The notes under the pieces were generated by a model. That model was given only the letters and a program-made list of their open reading frames with translations, was not told where the DNA came from and did no database searches. Source: Asticcacaulis benevestitus DSM 16100 = ATCC BAA-896 (GTDB lineage: Bacteria > Pseudomonadota > Alphaproteobacteria > Caulobacterales > Caulobacteraceae). From it: DNA of 64,000 nt. The translations under genes were made by a program, and so were the position numbers. Positions 8,776 through 16,525 of the stretch are shown here, in pieces (within the stretch, counting starts at the first letter, position 1; each line of letters begins with the position of its first letter). The stretch spans positions 248,001 through 312,000 of the forward strand of contig NZ_AQWM01000003.1 in the NCBI RefSeq assembly GCF_000376105.1, written 5' to 3'.

Positions 8776-9667
8776 GAGTGATCTCATTCTGGGCTTGGCC
8801 GGGGATATCGACCTCGAAACGGAACAGACCGCCGGCGAGCGGCTGCTGTTTTATGTCGTCGGCGCTCAGGCCCTTGGCGGCCGTGGTGGCGTAGACGGTT
8901 TTCAGATCATGACCGCCAAAGGCGATCTTGGTGACATTGGAGACGGGCAGTCTGACCGTGCGGATCAGCCTGCCATCCGGGGCATAACAGTTGACGCCCC
9001 AGCCGAAGAACAGCGCGTTCCACACATTGCCGGCGCTATCGACCACCGGGCCATCCATATAGCCTTCGCCATGCGGCGGCGTGTGGCCTTGCGCATCGAG
9101 TTGTGCGAACAGGCGCTTGTTGGACAGGTGGCCATCGGCGTCGAGATCGAAGGCGTAGATGTGCTTCTTCAGCGTGTCGTTATGATAGAGCGTCTTGCCG
9201 TCCGGGCTGACGGCCGGGCCGTTGGTGATGACGTAATCGTCGTCCATCACCTTCAGGCCGCGCGCATCATAGCGATAGAGCTTGCCGGTGGGGCTGTTCT
9301 CGTCGTCATCCATCGAGCCGAACCACAGGCGGCCCTGATGATCAACATAGCCGTCGTTGAGGCGGTTGTTCGGTAAACCGGGCTCGACATGGGTAAGGAA
9401 GGTGAAGTCGCCTGTTTTGGGGTCGAAATCATACAGGCCGGTCTTGCAGCCGACGATGAAACCGCCACGCTTTTTCGGCGCGATAAAGCCGCAGGGGCTG
9501 GGCGCGTGCCAGGTCTGTTTCGAGCCGATATTCACATCGTAGCGGTGGATATGCTGCTTCTTGATATCGACGAACCACAGGGCGTGGTCCTTCGCCGACC
9601 AGATCGGCCCTTCGCCCAAGGTGGCCTTGAGGTCCCAGACGCAGGTGGGTTGGAAAAGAGTAGTCAT
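8768..9667 (-). CDS. xylC: Xylonolactonase, SMP-30/gluconolactonase family
   Basis: A 299-residue six-bladed propeller protein of the SMP-30 family. Marks include LGEGPIW near the N-terminus with the metal-binding Glu, NDGYVDHQGRLWFGSMD in the middle, and NGPAVSPDGKTLYHND with the catalytic Asp region. It opens D-xylono-lactone to D-xylonate between XylB and XylD. ATG 9667 is preferred to the longer form because AGAGG lies 5 bases upstream. The end overlaps the xylD start, which suggests coupled translation. An intergenic palindromic repeat separates it from xylB inside the same operon. Confidence 0.92.
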   Translation of the reverse strand: MTTLFQPTCVWDLKATLGEGPIWSAKDHALWFVDIKKQHIHRYDVNIGSKQTWHAPSPCGFIAPKKRGGFIVGCKTGLYDFDPKTGDFTFLTHVEPGLPNNRLNDGYVDHQGRLWFGSMDDDENSPTGKLYRYDARGLKVMDDDYVITNGPAVSPDGKTLYHNDTLKKHIYAFDLDADGHLSNKRLFAQLDAQGHTPPHGEGYMDGPVVDSAGNVWNALFFGWGVNCYAPDGRLIRTVRLPVSNVTKIAFGGHDLKTVYATTAAKGLSADDIKQQPLAGGLFRFEVDIPGQAQNEITHV

Positions 9668-9699
9668 GCGCGCCTCTGTGAAAGCAAGAAAACCCACCA

Positions 9700-9760
9700 C
9701 CACATCTCACCGCTTCGCGGCTCGTGCGGTCCCCCTCCCCATCACAGATGGGGAGGTATA
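9700..9760 (-). repeat. Intergenic palindromic repeat, copy 2
   Basis: The core is CCTCCCCAT/ATGGGGAGG (9734-9742 and 9748-9756). Read on the minus strand it is followed by a G-rich run, a CCGC...GAAGCGG segment and GTGGTGGGTTTTCTT. That is the same order as in copy 3 at 15352-15418. It lies between xylB and xylC within one operon. Confidence 0.7.
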
Positions 9761-9765
9761 AGAAA

Positions 9766-10515
9766 CTACCGCCAGCCGGCGTCGATCCAGTAGCCGTGGC
9801 CGGTGCAGAGTTCGGCATCGTCCGAGGCCAGGAACATGGCCAGCGACGCAACGTGATCCGGCACGATACGGCCCGGCAGGCACTGCGACCGCACGATCTC
9901 GGCCTCGCCTTCCGGCGTATACCACTTCTCCTGGCGCTTGGTTTTCACATTGCCGGGAATGATGGTGGTGACGCGAATATTGTCGGGGCCCAGTTCGCGG
10001 GCCAGGGCGCGCGTGAAGCCTTCGATGGCCGCCTTGGCGGTTTCGTAGAGCACCAGATCAGGCAGGCCGAGGTGCCACGAGATCGAACCGAAATTGATGA
10101 TGGCGCCGCCGCCGGCCGCCTTCATGCCCGGCGCGATGGCGCGGGTGCACATGGCCATGTGCTTGAGGTTGACGGCGATGTTCTTGTCGAAAAATTCCGA
10201 CGTCACTTCCGCCAGCGAATGACGATCGTCGCGCGCGGCGTTGTTGAGCAGGATTTGCACCGGACCGTCGGCCAGGATGGTGGCGAGGGTCTTTTCCAGC
10301 AGGGGCGTATCCGTAAGATCGCACTTGTGGAAGACGGGCGGCACGCCAAGCACGCCGGTATCGAGCGTGGCCGACACGTCATCGACCAGATCGATGAAAT
10401 GCACCTTCGCGCCCTGGCGGACGAAGCCGGTGACGAGGCCAGCGCCTATGCCGGAGCCGCCGCCGGTGATCAACACCTTGCGGCCCTTAAGACTGGGATA
10501 GATGGCAGACGACAT
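9766..10515 (-). CDS. xylB: NAD-dependent D-xylose dehydrogenase
   Basis: A 249-residue SDR whose ends match Caulobacter XylB almost word for word: N-terminal MSSAIYPSLKG and C-terminal CTGHGYWIDAGWR. TGGGSGIG binds the cofactor, FIDLVDD supplies the acidic residue selecting NAD, NFGSISWH carries the catalytic Ser, and YETAK the Tyr and Lys. It oxidises D-xylose to xylonolactone, the first step of the Weimberg pathway. It lies 35 bases after xylX, with no room for the xylA gene that sits between them in C. crescentus. Confidence 0.95.
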   Translation of the reverse strand: MSSAIYPSLKGRKVLITGGGSGIGAGLVTGFVRQGAKVHFIDLVDDVSATLDTGVLGVPPVFHKCDLTDTPLLEKTLATILADGPVQILLNNAARDDRHSLAEVTSEFFDKNIAVNLKHMAMCTRAIAPGMKAAGGGAIINFGSISWHLGLPDLVLYETAKAAIEGFTRALARELGPDNIRVTTIIPGNVKTKRQEKWYTPEGEAEIVRSQCLPGRIVPDHVASLAMFLASDDAELCTGHGYWIDAGWR

Positions 10516-10550
10516 AAACGTAACTCACTCTCTGTAGATCTTACGGCTCT

Positions 10551-11762
10551 TTACGAAGCCAGTTTTTTGCCCTGAGCCGTATTGCGCGGCTTCAGGAGGC
10601 CGCGATCGGCCAGGTTTTGCATCAGATCGGCGATGCCGAAGTTCCAGTGGCGGGCGTCTTTGGAATAGGTGACGCGGTTTTCCAGGCAGCCGAGCTTGGG
10701 CGAGGACACCTTCACGACGTCGCCGACCTTGTGGGTAAAGCCGCGGCCCGGCGTGTCACGGTCCTGCGTCGGGGCGAACAGCGTGCCGAGCATCAGCACG
10801 AAACCGTCGGGATAATGATGCTCGCTCATCGCCTGCTCGATCAGGTCGAGCGGATCGCGGCTGATATCGGCCATGGTCGAACGGCCAACCAGTTCATAGC
10901 CTTCGGGGCCATCGATCTTGAGATCGAGCACGGCGGAGCGCACGTCATCAAGGGTGAAGCTTTCGCCGTCGAACATGCGGATGAATGGACCAAGCGCGCA
11001 GGAAGCGTTGTTGTCCTTCGCCTTGCCGAGCAGCAGGGCCGAACGGCCTTCAAAGCAGCGCAGGTTGACGTCGTTGCCGAGCGTGGCGCCGACCGCACGG
11101 CCTTCCGGCGTGACGACCATAACGACTTCGGGCTCCGGGTTATTCCAGGTCGAATCCGAACGGACGCCAACCTCATCGCCCCAGCCGACCGACGACAGGA
11201 CCGGCGACTTGGTGAAGACCTCGGCATCGGGGCCGATGGCGACTTCGAGATATTGCGACCACAGGCCATCGGCGATCAGGGCGGCTTTCAGCTTGGCGGA
11301 GGCTTCCGAACCCGGCTTCACCGAACGGATATCGCCACCGACGCGCTCGGCCAGATCGTTGCGGATAGACTGCGCCTTGTCGGCATCGCCGCGCGCGCGT
11401 TCTTCGATAACACGCTCAACGGCCGAAACGGCGAAGGTGACACCGGCTGCCTTGACGCATTGCAGATCGATCGGCGACAGAAGCTGGTTGCCGGTGCGGT
11501 GCGCAGCCGTGCCATCCTTCGCCCACAGCTTGGAAAATTCGAAATCCTCAAAACCGCCGAACGGCAGACCGCCTTCGGGCACACCCTGCTCAGGCCAGAC
11601 CTTCAGCAGTTGCGACACGGTGGGGGCGATCGGGCTCATATCGAACACTTCGCCGTTTTTGATCATGATGGGCGTGGGGCCCTCGGCGGTTTCGATACGG
11701 CCGATCAGGGTGGCGCTGCGCCAGTCGCCCGGCAGCATGGCCGTAGGCAGGGAATCAGACAT
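10551..11762 (-). CDS. xylX: 2-keto-3-deoxy-D-xylonate dehydratase, FAH-like fold
   Basis: A 403-residue member of the XylX group. It shares ADGLWSQYLEVAIGPDAEVF, NNPEPEVVMVV, the LGNDVNLRCFEGRSALLL region and QDRDTPGRGFTHKVGD with the Caulobacter protein as I recall it. It removes water from 2-keto-3-deoxy-xylonate to give 2-oxoglutarate semialdehyde. ATG 11762 (MSDSLPT) is chosen over the in-frame ATG at 11786 because it follows AAGGACGAG and fits the family start. It is the first gene of the xylXBCD unit. The promoter region upstream holds two XylR-type operators. Confidence 0.93.
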   Translation of the reverse strand: MSDSLPTAMLPGDWRSATLIGRIETAEGPTPIMIKNGEVFDMSPIAPTVSQLLKVWPEQGVPEGGLPFGGFEDFEFSKLWAKDGTAAHRTGNQLLSPIDLQCVKAAGVTFAVSAVERVIEERARGDADKAQSIRNDLAERVGGDIRSVKPGSEASAKLKAALIADGLWSQYLEVAIGPDAEVFTKSPVLSSVGWGDEVGVRSDSTWNNPEPEVVMVVTPEGRAVGATLGNDVNLRCFEGRSALLLGKAKDNNASCALGPFIRMFDGESFTLDDVRSAVLDLKIDGPEGYELVGRSTMADISRDPLDLIEQAMSEHHYPDGFVLMLGTLFAPTQDRDTPGRGFTHKVGDVVKVSSPKLGCLENRVTYSKDARHWNFGIADLMQNLADRGLLKPRNTAQGKKLAS

Positions 11763-11879
11763 TTTCAATCTCGTCCTTAAGTGCATTGGGCAGGTGACCT
11801 CACCCGCATCTTCTCTACCCGTTTATAGTCCTGTTTCGCCATAAGGGCTGCCCCTTGCCGGCTACGGACACCTTATAGC

Positions 11880-11920
11880 TTGTTAGCGCTACCAATCTTG
11901 CAGACGCCAGCCTATGTCAA
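11880..11920 (-). promoter_or_regulatory. xylX promoter region with XylR operator O1
   Basis: Minus strand TTGACA (11920-11915) is a consensus -35. The palindrome TTGTTAGCGCTACCAA at 11880-11895, as written on the plus strand, falls where the -10 and start site should be. The core TGTTAGCGCTACCA is, from memory, the same as in the xylose promoter of C. crescentus. No good -10 hexamer is visible 17 bases from the -35, which is common in alphaproteobacteria. Confidence 0.75.
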
Positions 11921-11942
11921 GGAAAATAAATTGTGGCGTGTA

Positions 11943-11958
11943 TCGAAAGCGCTCCCAA
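11943..11958. promoter_or_regulatory. Second LacI-type operator (O2) upstream of xylX
   Basis: The plus strand reads TCGAAAGCGCTCCCAA, with the LacI-family core AGCGCT. Its centre is 63 bp from that of O1, close to six helical turns, so one XylR tetramer or two dimers could bridge them. It ends two bases before the last base of the xylR stop codon. Confidence 0.55.
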
Positions 11959-11960
11959 TT

Positions 11961-13046
11961 TCAGGAATCGCTGGCGCGCTTTGCCGGCGCATAGTCAGGT
12001 CCTGCCACATTGGCCGATGACTGGCGTTCGATCAGCGAGAAATCACGCACCTCACGCACCGCCTCAAACGACCGCCCGGAACGATGGGCCTTGATCTGAT
12101 CGAGCAGCAAGCGCACCGACAGGCCGGCCATATCCGAGATCGGCTGGCGTACGGTGGTCAGTTCCGGCCAGACGCTCGACGCCATGGCCGTGTCGTCGAA
12201 CCCTACCACCGTCACCTGATCGGGCACTTCCAGGCCCAGGCGATGCGCGGCCGCCACGGCGCCGGCGGCCATATCGTCGTTGGAGGCGAAAATGGCGGTC
12301 GGGCGCGTCTTGTGGCTGAGCAGACGCTCGGCGGCGTCGAAGCCGGAGCGATAGGTGAAATAGCCCTGACCGACAAAGCTCTGATCGATCTCCAGCCCGG
12401 CCTTTTTCATCGCCGCCTCGAAGCCTTCATAGCGGATCTGGCTGGCATAGGCGTTGGGGTGGCCCTTGATGAAACCGATGCGGGTATGACCCAGTTCGAT
12501 CAGGCGGCGGGTCATGGCCGAGGCGGCCTTAAGGTCATCGATGGTGACGCACGAAACGGTCGGATCGGGGCGCGCCATGGCGACACCGACGAACGGCAGG
12601 TTCATCTCTTTCAAAATCTTGGCGACGCGCGACGAATCGGACAGGGGTGGCGACAGGATGACGCCATCGCAGCCGGCGGCCTTCATCTTTTCCAACGCCA
12701 CGGTGGCGCCTTCGGGGCCTTCGCAGCTTTCGATCAGCAGTTGGGCGCCGCTTTGCGAACTTTCCGACAGGATGCCGAGCAGGAACTCGCTGAGGAAAGC
12801 GACGGAGGGGTTGGAATAGAGCAGGCCGATCCGCGCCGAATCCTGCGTGGCAAGAGATCTGGCCGCCAGGTTGGGCGAATAGCGCAGTTCCTCTACCGAG
12901 GCCATGACCTTGGCACGCGTTTCCTCGCGGACGTTCTTTTCGCCATTGATAACGCGAGACACAGTCATTGGGGATACGCCGACATGTCGCGCCACATCAT
13001 GGATGGTGACGATATTTCCCCCGCGTCGGCCGATCTTGCGCGCCAT
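11961..13046 (-). CDS. xylR: LacI-family transcriptional repressor of xylose genes
   Basis: A 361-residue LacI-family repressor. The N-terminal helix-turn-helix and hinge are clear (VTIHDVARHVGVSPMTVSRV, then SPNLAARSLATQ), followed by a periplasmic-binding-protein-like sensor domain with IFASNDDMAAGA and VVGFDDTAMAS. ATG 13046 has AGGGG upstream. It lies directly upstream of xylX on the same strand, unlike in C. crescentus where, as I recall, xylR is elsewhere. Three palindromes with AGCGCT-like centres, two at xylX and one at the porter, are its likely targets. Xylose or a close derivative should release it. Naming rests on context plus the operator match. Confidence 0.85.
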   Translation of the reverse strand: MARKIGRRGGNIVTIHDVARHVGVSPMTVSRVINGEKNVREETRAKVMASVEELRYSPNLAARSLATQDSARIGLLYSNPSVAFLSEFLLGILSESSQSGAQLLIESCEGPEGATVALEKMKAAGCDGVILSPPLSDSSRVAKILKEMNLPFVGVAMARPDPTVSCVTIDDLKAASAMTRRLIELGHTRIGFIKGHPNAYASQIRYEGFEAAMKKAGLEIDQSFVGQGYFTYRSGFDAAERLLSHKTRPTAIFASNDDMAAGAVAAAHRLGLEVPDQVTVVGFDDTAMASSVWPELTTVRQPISDMAGLSVRLLLDQIKAHRSGRSFEAVREVRDFSLIERQSSANVAGPDYAPAKRASDS

Positions 13047-13080
13047 CAAATCCCCTGTAACTCAGTCCCGTTTGGGCCAT

Positions 13081-13109
13081 TCTATAGGCTGCAATCGCTT
13101 ACTTGGCAA
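13081..13109 (-). promoter_or_regulatory. Promoter of xylR
   Basis: Minus strand TTGCCA (13109-13104), a 17-base spacer and TATAGA (13086-13081). The start site would be near 13074, about 28 bases before the xylR ATG. No LacI-type palindrome is seen here, so autorepression is not obvious. Confidence 0.6.
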
Positions 13110-13272
13110 ATTGATCAGGATGCAAACGCGTTTCAGGGGTGAAAAGGCTTTAGCGAACGAAAAATTTCGCCAAAAAAAGCTTGAACACGCGCGGCTTTTT
13201 TGACGCTATGCAGCGGCGTGGCGGCTATTTCCGGCCTCGCGCCCATAAGAAAACATAGCAAGGGAGACCGCC

Positions 13273-15252
13273 ATGAGGTCGTATATCCGCCGAATCAGCC
13301 TGCTGGCGAGCGTCAGCTTTTTGTGCGCCATGCCCTTGGCGGCCAGCGCCCAGACGGCGCCCCATTTCGCCCGTATCTTCGGCGATCACGCCGTGCTCCA
13401 GCGCGAACAGCCAGTCCAAATCTGGGGCGAGGCGCAAGCCAACAGCGCCCTGACGATCAGCGTGGCCGGCCAGTCGGTGACGGCCGCCGCGGGCGCCGAC
13501 GGACGGTGGCAGGCCAGCCTGCCCGCCCTGCCCGCTGGCGGCCCTTACGTGCTCACGGTCACCGATGGTCAGGCGACGACCACGCTCAACGACATCCTGA
13601 TCGGCGATGTCTATCTCTGCTCGGGCCAGTCCAATATGGAGTTCCCGGCCCGTCTGGCGACGGGCGCCTGGGGCGATATCGCCGCCTCGGCCAATCGGGA
13701 CCTGCGTTTCGTGACGATCGAAAAGGACAGCGCCGCCGCACCGCGTACCGATCTGAAAACCACGCCTGCCTGGAAGGTAGCAGGCCCCGGCACGACCGGC
13801 GAGGCCTCCGCCGTCTGTTACGCGATGAGCAAGGCCCTGCAAAAGGAACACAAGGTCCCGGTCGGCTTCATCGCCTCAGACTGGGGCGGCACGACGATCG
13901 AAAGCTGGATCAGCCCGGCGTCTTTGCGCACCTTGCCGGCCTTTAGCGCCGGGGTGGATGATGTGGCGCACTATGCCGCCGATCCGGCCAGGGCGCAGGC
14001 TGACCACGCCCGGCGGCAGGAGGCGTGGTGGGATGCCCACGACGCATCCGCCAAGGCCCAGCGCGCCTGGATATCGCCAGCCTTCAACGATTCCAAGTGG
14101 CCACGCCTCAAAGCGACCAGCGGCTGGAAGGACAGCGGCGTGGCCGAGTTGAAGGCGTTCGACGGCGTGGTCTGGCTGCGCACCCGCGTGACACTCACCC
14201 CCGAACAGGCCGCCAAGGCCAACGAACTGACGCTGGGGCCGGTCGCCACCTACGATACCACCTGGATTAACGGCCAGTGGGTCGGCAGCGGCAGCATCGA
14301 ATGGGTGTGGCGCGATTACAAGGTACCGGCGGGCGTCTTCAAGGCCGGAGAAAATGTCATCGTGCTGCGCGTCCTTGGCAGCGGCGGCCTGACCGGCAAG
14401 CCCGATATGCGCTTTATCAAAACCAGCGACGGCCAAGCCATCCCGCTCACCGCCGACTGGAGTTACAAGACCGGGATGGCGGTCAAGGGCCTGAGCATCC
14501 CCGGCGCGCCATGGCCCATAGCACCTTGGGAGGTGCCGACCAGCCTTAACACCCTCTACAACGGCATGATCGCCCCGATCGCGCCCTATACGGTCAGGGC
14601 CGCCGCCTGGTATCAGGGCGAATCGAACACCGAACGCGCCACGGAATATCGCACCCTGCTGCCCATGCTGATGGCCGACTGGCGCAAGAGCTTCACCGCC
14701 CCCGACCTGCCCATGCTGATTGTGCAGCTCTCCAGCTACGGTTCGGTCTCGACCCAGCCCGGCGCCTCGAACTGGGCGGACCTGCGCGAGGCCCAGCGCC
14801 TGAGCGTGGCCGCCGATGCGCACGCTGCCCTGATCGTCAGCACCGATGTCGGCGACCGCAGCGACATCCACCCGACGCAGAAGACGATCATCGGCAACCG
14901 GCTGGCGCGCGGCGTCGATAAGCTGGTCTTTGGCCAGAGTATAGCCCCCACCGGCCCGGAAGCGACCTCGGTGACGCGCGCCGGCGCTGATCTGGTGATC
15001 GGTTTCCGCTACGCCGAAAGCGGCCTGAAAACCTACAGCTCCAATACCGCCATAGGCTTCGAGGCCTGCGACGCCAAGGACGCCTGCCGCTATGTCAGCG
15101 CCGTGGCGGAGGGGCAGCGTATCGTCCTCAAAGGCGCCAACACGCCGGAAACCGTCCGGGTGCGCTACGCCTGGTCCGATGCCCCCTACACCAACCTCTA
15201 CAGCGGTGATGACCTGCCCGCCGTACCGTTCCAGATGGATATCGAGCAATGA
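13273..15252 (+). CDS. Secreted sialate O-acetylesterase / acetyl-xylan esterase-like SGNH hydrolase
   Basis: A 659-residue protein with a signal peptide ending near ASAQ. It is a SASA-type SGNH hydrolase: the nucleophile block is CSGQSNMEFP (Ser about 120) and the catalytic pair DIH lies at residues 531-533. A beta-galactosidase-like jelly-roll insert appears around residues 260-380 (NGQWVGSG...WRDYKVPAG). Such enzymes remove acetyl groups from sugars in the periplasm or outside the cell. Next to the xylose operon, acetylated xylan or its oligomers is a more natural substrate than sialic acid. It is divergent from xylR. ATG 13273 follows AAGGGAG. Confidence 0.85.
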   Translation: MRSYIRRISLLASVSFLCAMPLAASAQTAPHFARIFGDHAVLQREQPVQIWGEAQANSALTISVAGQSVTAAAGADGRWQASLPALPAGGPYVLTVTDGQATTTLNDILIGDVYLCSGQSNMEFPARLATGAWGDIAASANRDLRFVTIEKDSAAAPRTDLKTTPAWKVAGPGTTGEASAVCYAMSKALQKEHKVPVGFIASDWGGTTIESWISPASLRTLPAFSAGVDDVAHYAADPARAQADHARRQEAWWDAHDASAKAQRAWISPAFNDSKWPRLKATSGWKDSGVAELKAFDGVVWLRTRVTLTPEQAAKANELTLGPVATYDTTWINGQWVGSGSIEWVWRDYKVPAGVFKAGENVIVLRVLGSGGLTGKPDMRFIKTSDGQAIPLTADWSYKTGMAVKGLSIPGAPWPIAPWEVPTSLNTLYNGMIAPIAPYTVRAAAWYQGESNTERATEYRTLLPMLMADWRKSFTAPDLPMLIVQLSSYGSVSTQPGASNWADLREAQRLSVAADAHAALIVSTDVGDRSDIHPTQKTIIGNRLARGVDKLVFGQSIAPTGPEATSVTRAGADLVIGFRYAESGLKTYSSNTAIGFEACDAKDACRYVSAVAEGQRIVLKGANTPETVRVRYAWSDAPYTNLYSGDDLPAVPFQMDIEQ

Positions 15253-15310
15253 CCTTTTTCACGCCGGTTTTGAAGATGACGGGATCGGGTCTGGTTTAGG
15301 GCAGTTTCCC

Positions 15311-15420
15311 CACCACCGCCTCCCACTAAATTCGGGAGGTATATTCTTATACCTCCCCACCTCTGGTGGGGAGGGGGGCCGCGAGCGAAGCGAAGCCAAG
15401 GGGGGGTGGGGTTTCTTACT
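15311..15420 (+). repeat. Intergenic palindromic repeat, copy 3 (double palindrome)
   Basis: Two palindromes stand side by side: CCTCCC/GGGAGG (15319-15339) and the perfect 10-bp CCTCCCCACC, TCT, GGTGGGGAGG (15352-15374). A G-run, CCGCGAG...GAAGCGAAGCC and GTGGGGTTTCTTA follow, as in copy 2. It fills most of the gap between the esterase and the small envelope protein gene. Confidence 0.75.
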
Positions 15421-15461
15421 TGTTTAAGGTGCGATAGACTTCGCAAAACAGGAAACGCACC

Positions 15462-15947
15462 ATGCTTTATCGCGCTACCGTCTTACTGGCCCTGATGACC
15501 CTCAGCCAATGCTCGCCCAAACCGGCGGAAAATCCAGCGCCGGCGTCTGCGACCGCCTCAGATTTCAGCTACGATCTGGCGCTTTCCTTCACGCCCGAAG
15601 CCGCCGAACACCTCAAAAAAAGTGGCGAAAAGCTGACGATATCCGCCCGTTATTACGGCCTGCCGACACCGGAGGCGGCGCATCTCGTCACACCCGACGG
15701 CGTTATCGGCTTTAACACTGACACGGTCATCGTTGAGCCGCTAAACCAGAACGTCCATATGACCGGCGCCGGTATCCAAAAAGAGCGGCTGGTCGCCATT
15801 GTCGGGCCCAAGCCGCTGGTTCAGATCACCGCCTTCGCCCTGCATGACGGCGTGAAGGACGAACGCCTGAGCTGCCGCGTTTTCCAGGATTATGTGGCAA
15901 CAGCGCAGGAAAAACCCCTGCCCTTTTCGTGCAGCCTGGTGCCCTGA
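15462..15947 (+). CDS. Small envelope protein (possible lipoprotein), tandem paralog 1
   Basis: A 161-residue protein of unknown function. The N-terminus is hydrophobic and ends in LSQC, a poor lipobox because Gln precedes the Cys. It shares a pattern with the next gene: a SFTPEAAEHLKK segment, a YYGLP block, MTGAGIQ and two Cys near the end spaced 19 residues apart (LSCRVF and FSCSL). The paired C-terminal Cys probably form a disulfide in the periplasm. I do not recognise the family. It lies downstream of the acetylesterase after a palindromic repeat. Confidence 0.7.
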   Translation: MLYRATVLLALMTLSQCSPKPAENPAPASATASDFSYDLALSFTPEAAEHLKKSGEKLTISARYYGLPTPEAAHLVTPDGVIGFNTDTVIVEPLNQNVHMTGAGIQKERLVAIVGPKPLVQITAFALHDGVKDERLSCRVFQDYVATAQEKPLPFSCSLVP

Positions 15948-16027
15948 GGTAAAGAGCATGACACTTTTACGACTGGCGCGCGCACGCCGGATCGATTAGA
16001 AGCGCCGGTCACATAAGGGGGGGCACC

Positions 16028-16525
16028 ATGTCCATTCGCAACGCTCAGATCGCCGTCGCCATCGCCGCTATTGTGGTCATCATCGCCATGCTCAGCATGT
16101 GCGCTCGCAAGCCTGCCGAAAACAAGCGCGCAGAACTGGGCAACACCGCCTATGAAGTCGCCGTCACCTTCACACCGGCCGCCACCGCCGCGATGAAAAC
16201 GCTCGGTCAGGGCGCGACGGTCGAGGGCTTTTTCTACGGCGCGCCGGTCGAAGCCGCCAGGGACAAGGTCGATGACGACGGTCATATCCCGGCCGGCATG
16301 GATCAGGTCGATATCGCGGCCAACACCCAGACGGTGAAGATGCCCGGCAGCGGCATCGATCCGGACGTCATGGCACATATCGCCGGTGGCAAGCCTTCGC
16401 TGATGGTTCGCGTCTATTCTTCCACCACCGCCGGCACGCCAAACCAGCTTGATTGCACCACCTTTAACGGCACCTTGGCTGCCGCCCAGACGGCCCCCGT
16501 GGCCATCGCCTGCGATATCCGCTAG
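16028..16525 (+). CDS. Small envelope protein, tandem paralog 2
   Basis: A 165-residue paralog of the protein at 15462. It has an N-terminal hydrophobic segment ending LSMC (Met before Cys, again off the lipobox rule), then TFTPAATAAMKT, FFYGAPVEAA, MPGSGIDPD and two C-terminal Cys 19 residues apart (LDCTTF and IACDI). Either a lipoprotein or a membrane-anchored periplasmic protein is possible. ATG 16028 follows AAGGGGGGG, a strong ribosome binding site. Its stop overlaps the stop of the convergent TPR gene in the four bases CTAG. Confidence 0.7.
   Translation: MSIRNAQIAVAIAAIVVIIAMLSMCARKPAENKRAELGNTAYEVAVTFTPAATAAMKTLGQGATVEGFFYGAPVEAARDKVDDDGHIPAGMDQVDIAANTQTVKMPGSGIDPDVMAHIAGGKPSLMVRVYSSTTAGTPNQLDCTTFNGTLAAAQTAPVAIACDIR

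Noticed and set aside
13200-13231. TTGACG plus TATTTC as promoter of the acetylesterase gene
   Set aside because: The spacer is about 20 bases and no XylR-type operator is nearby; too weak to list.
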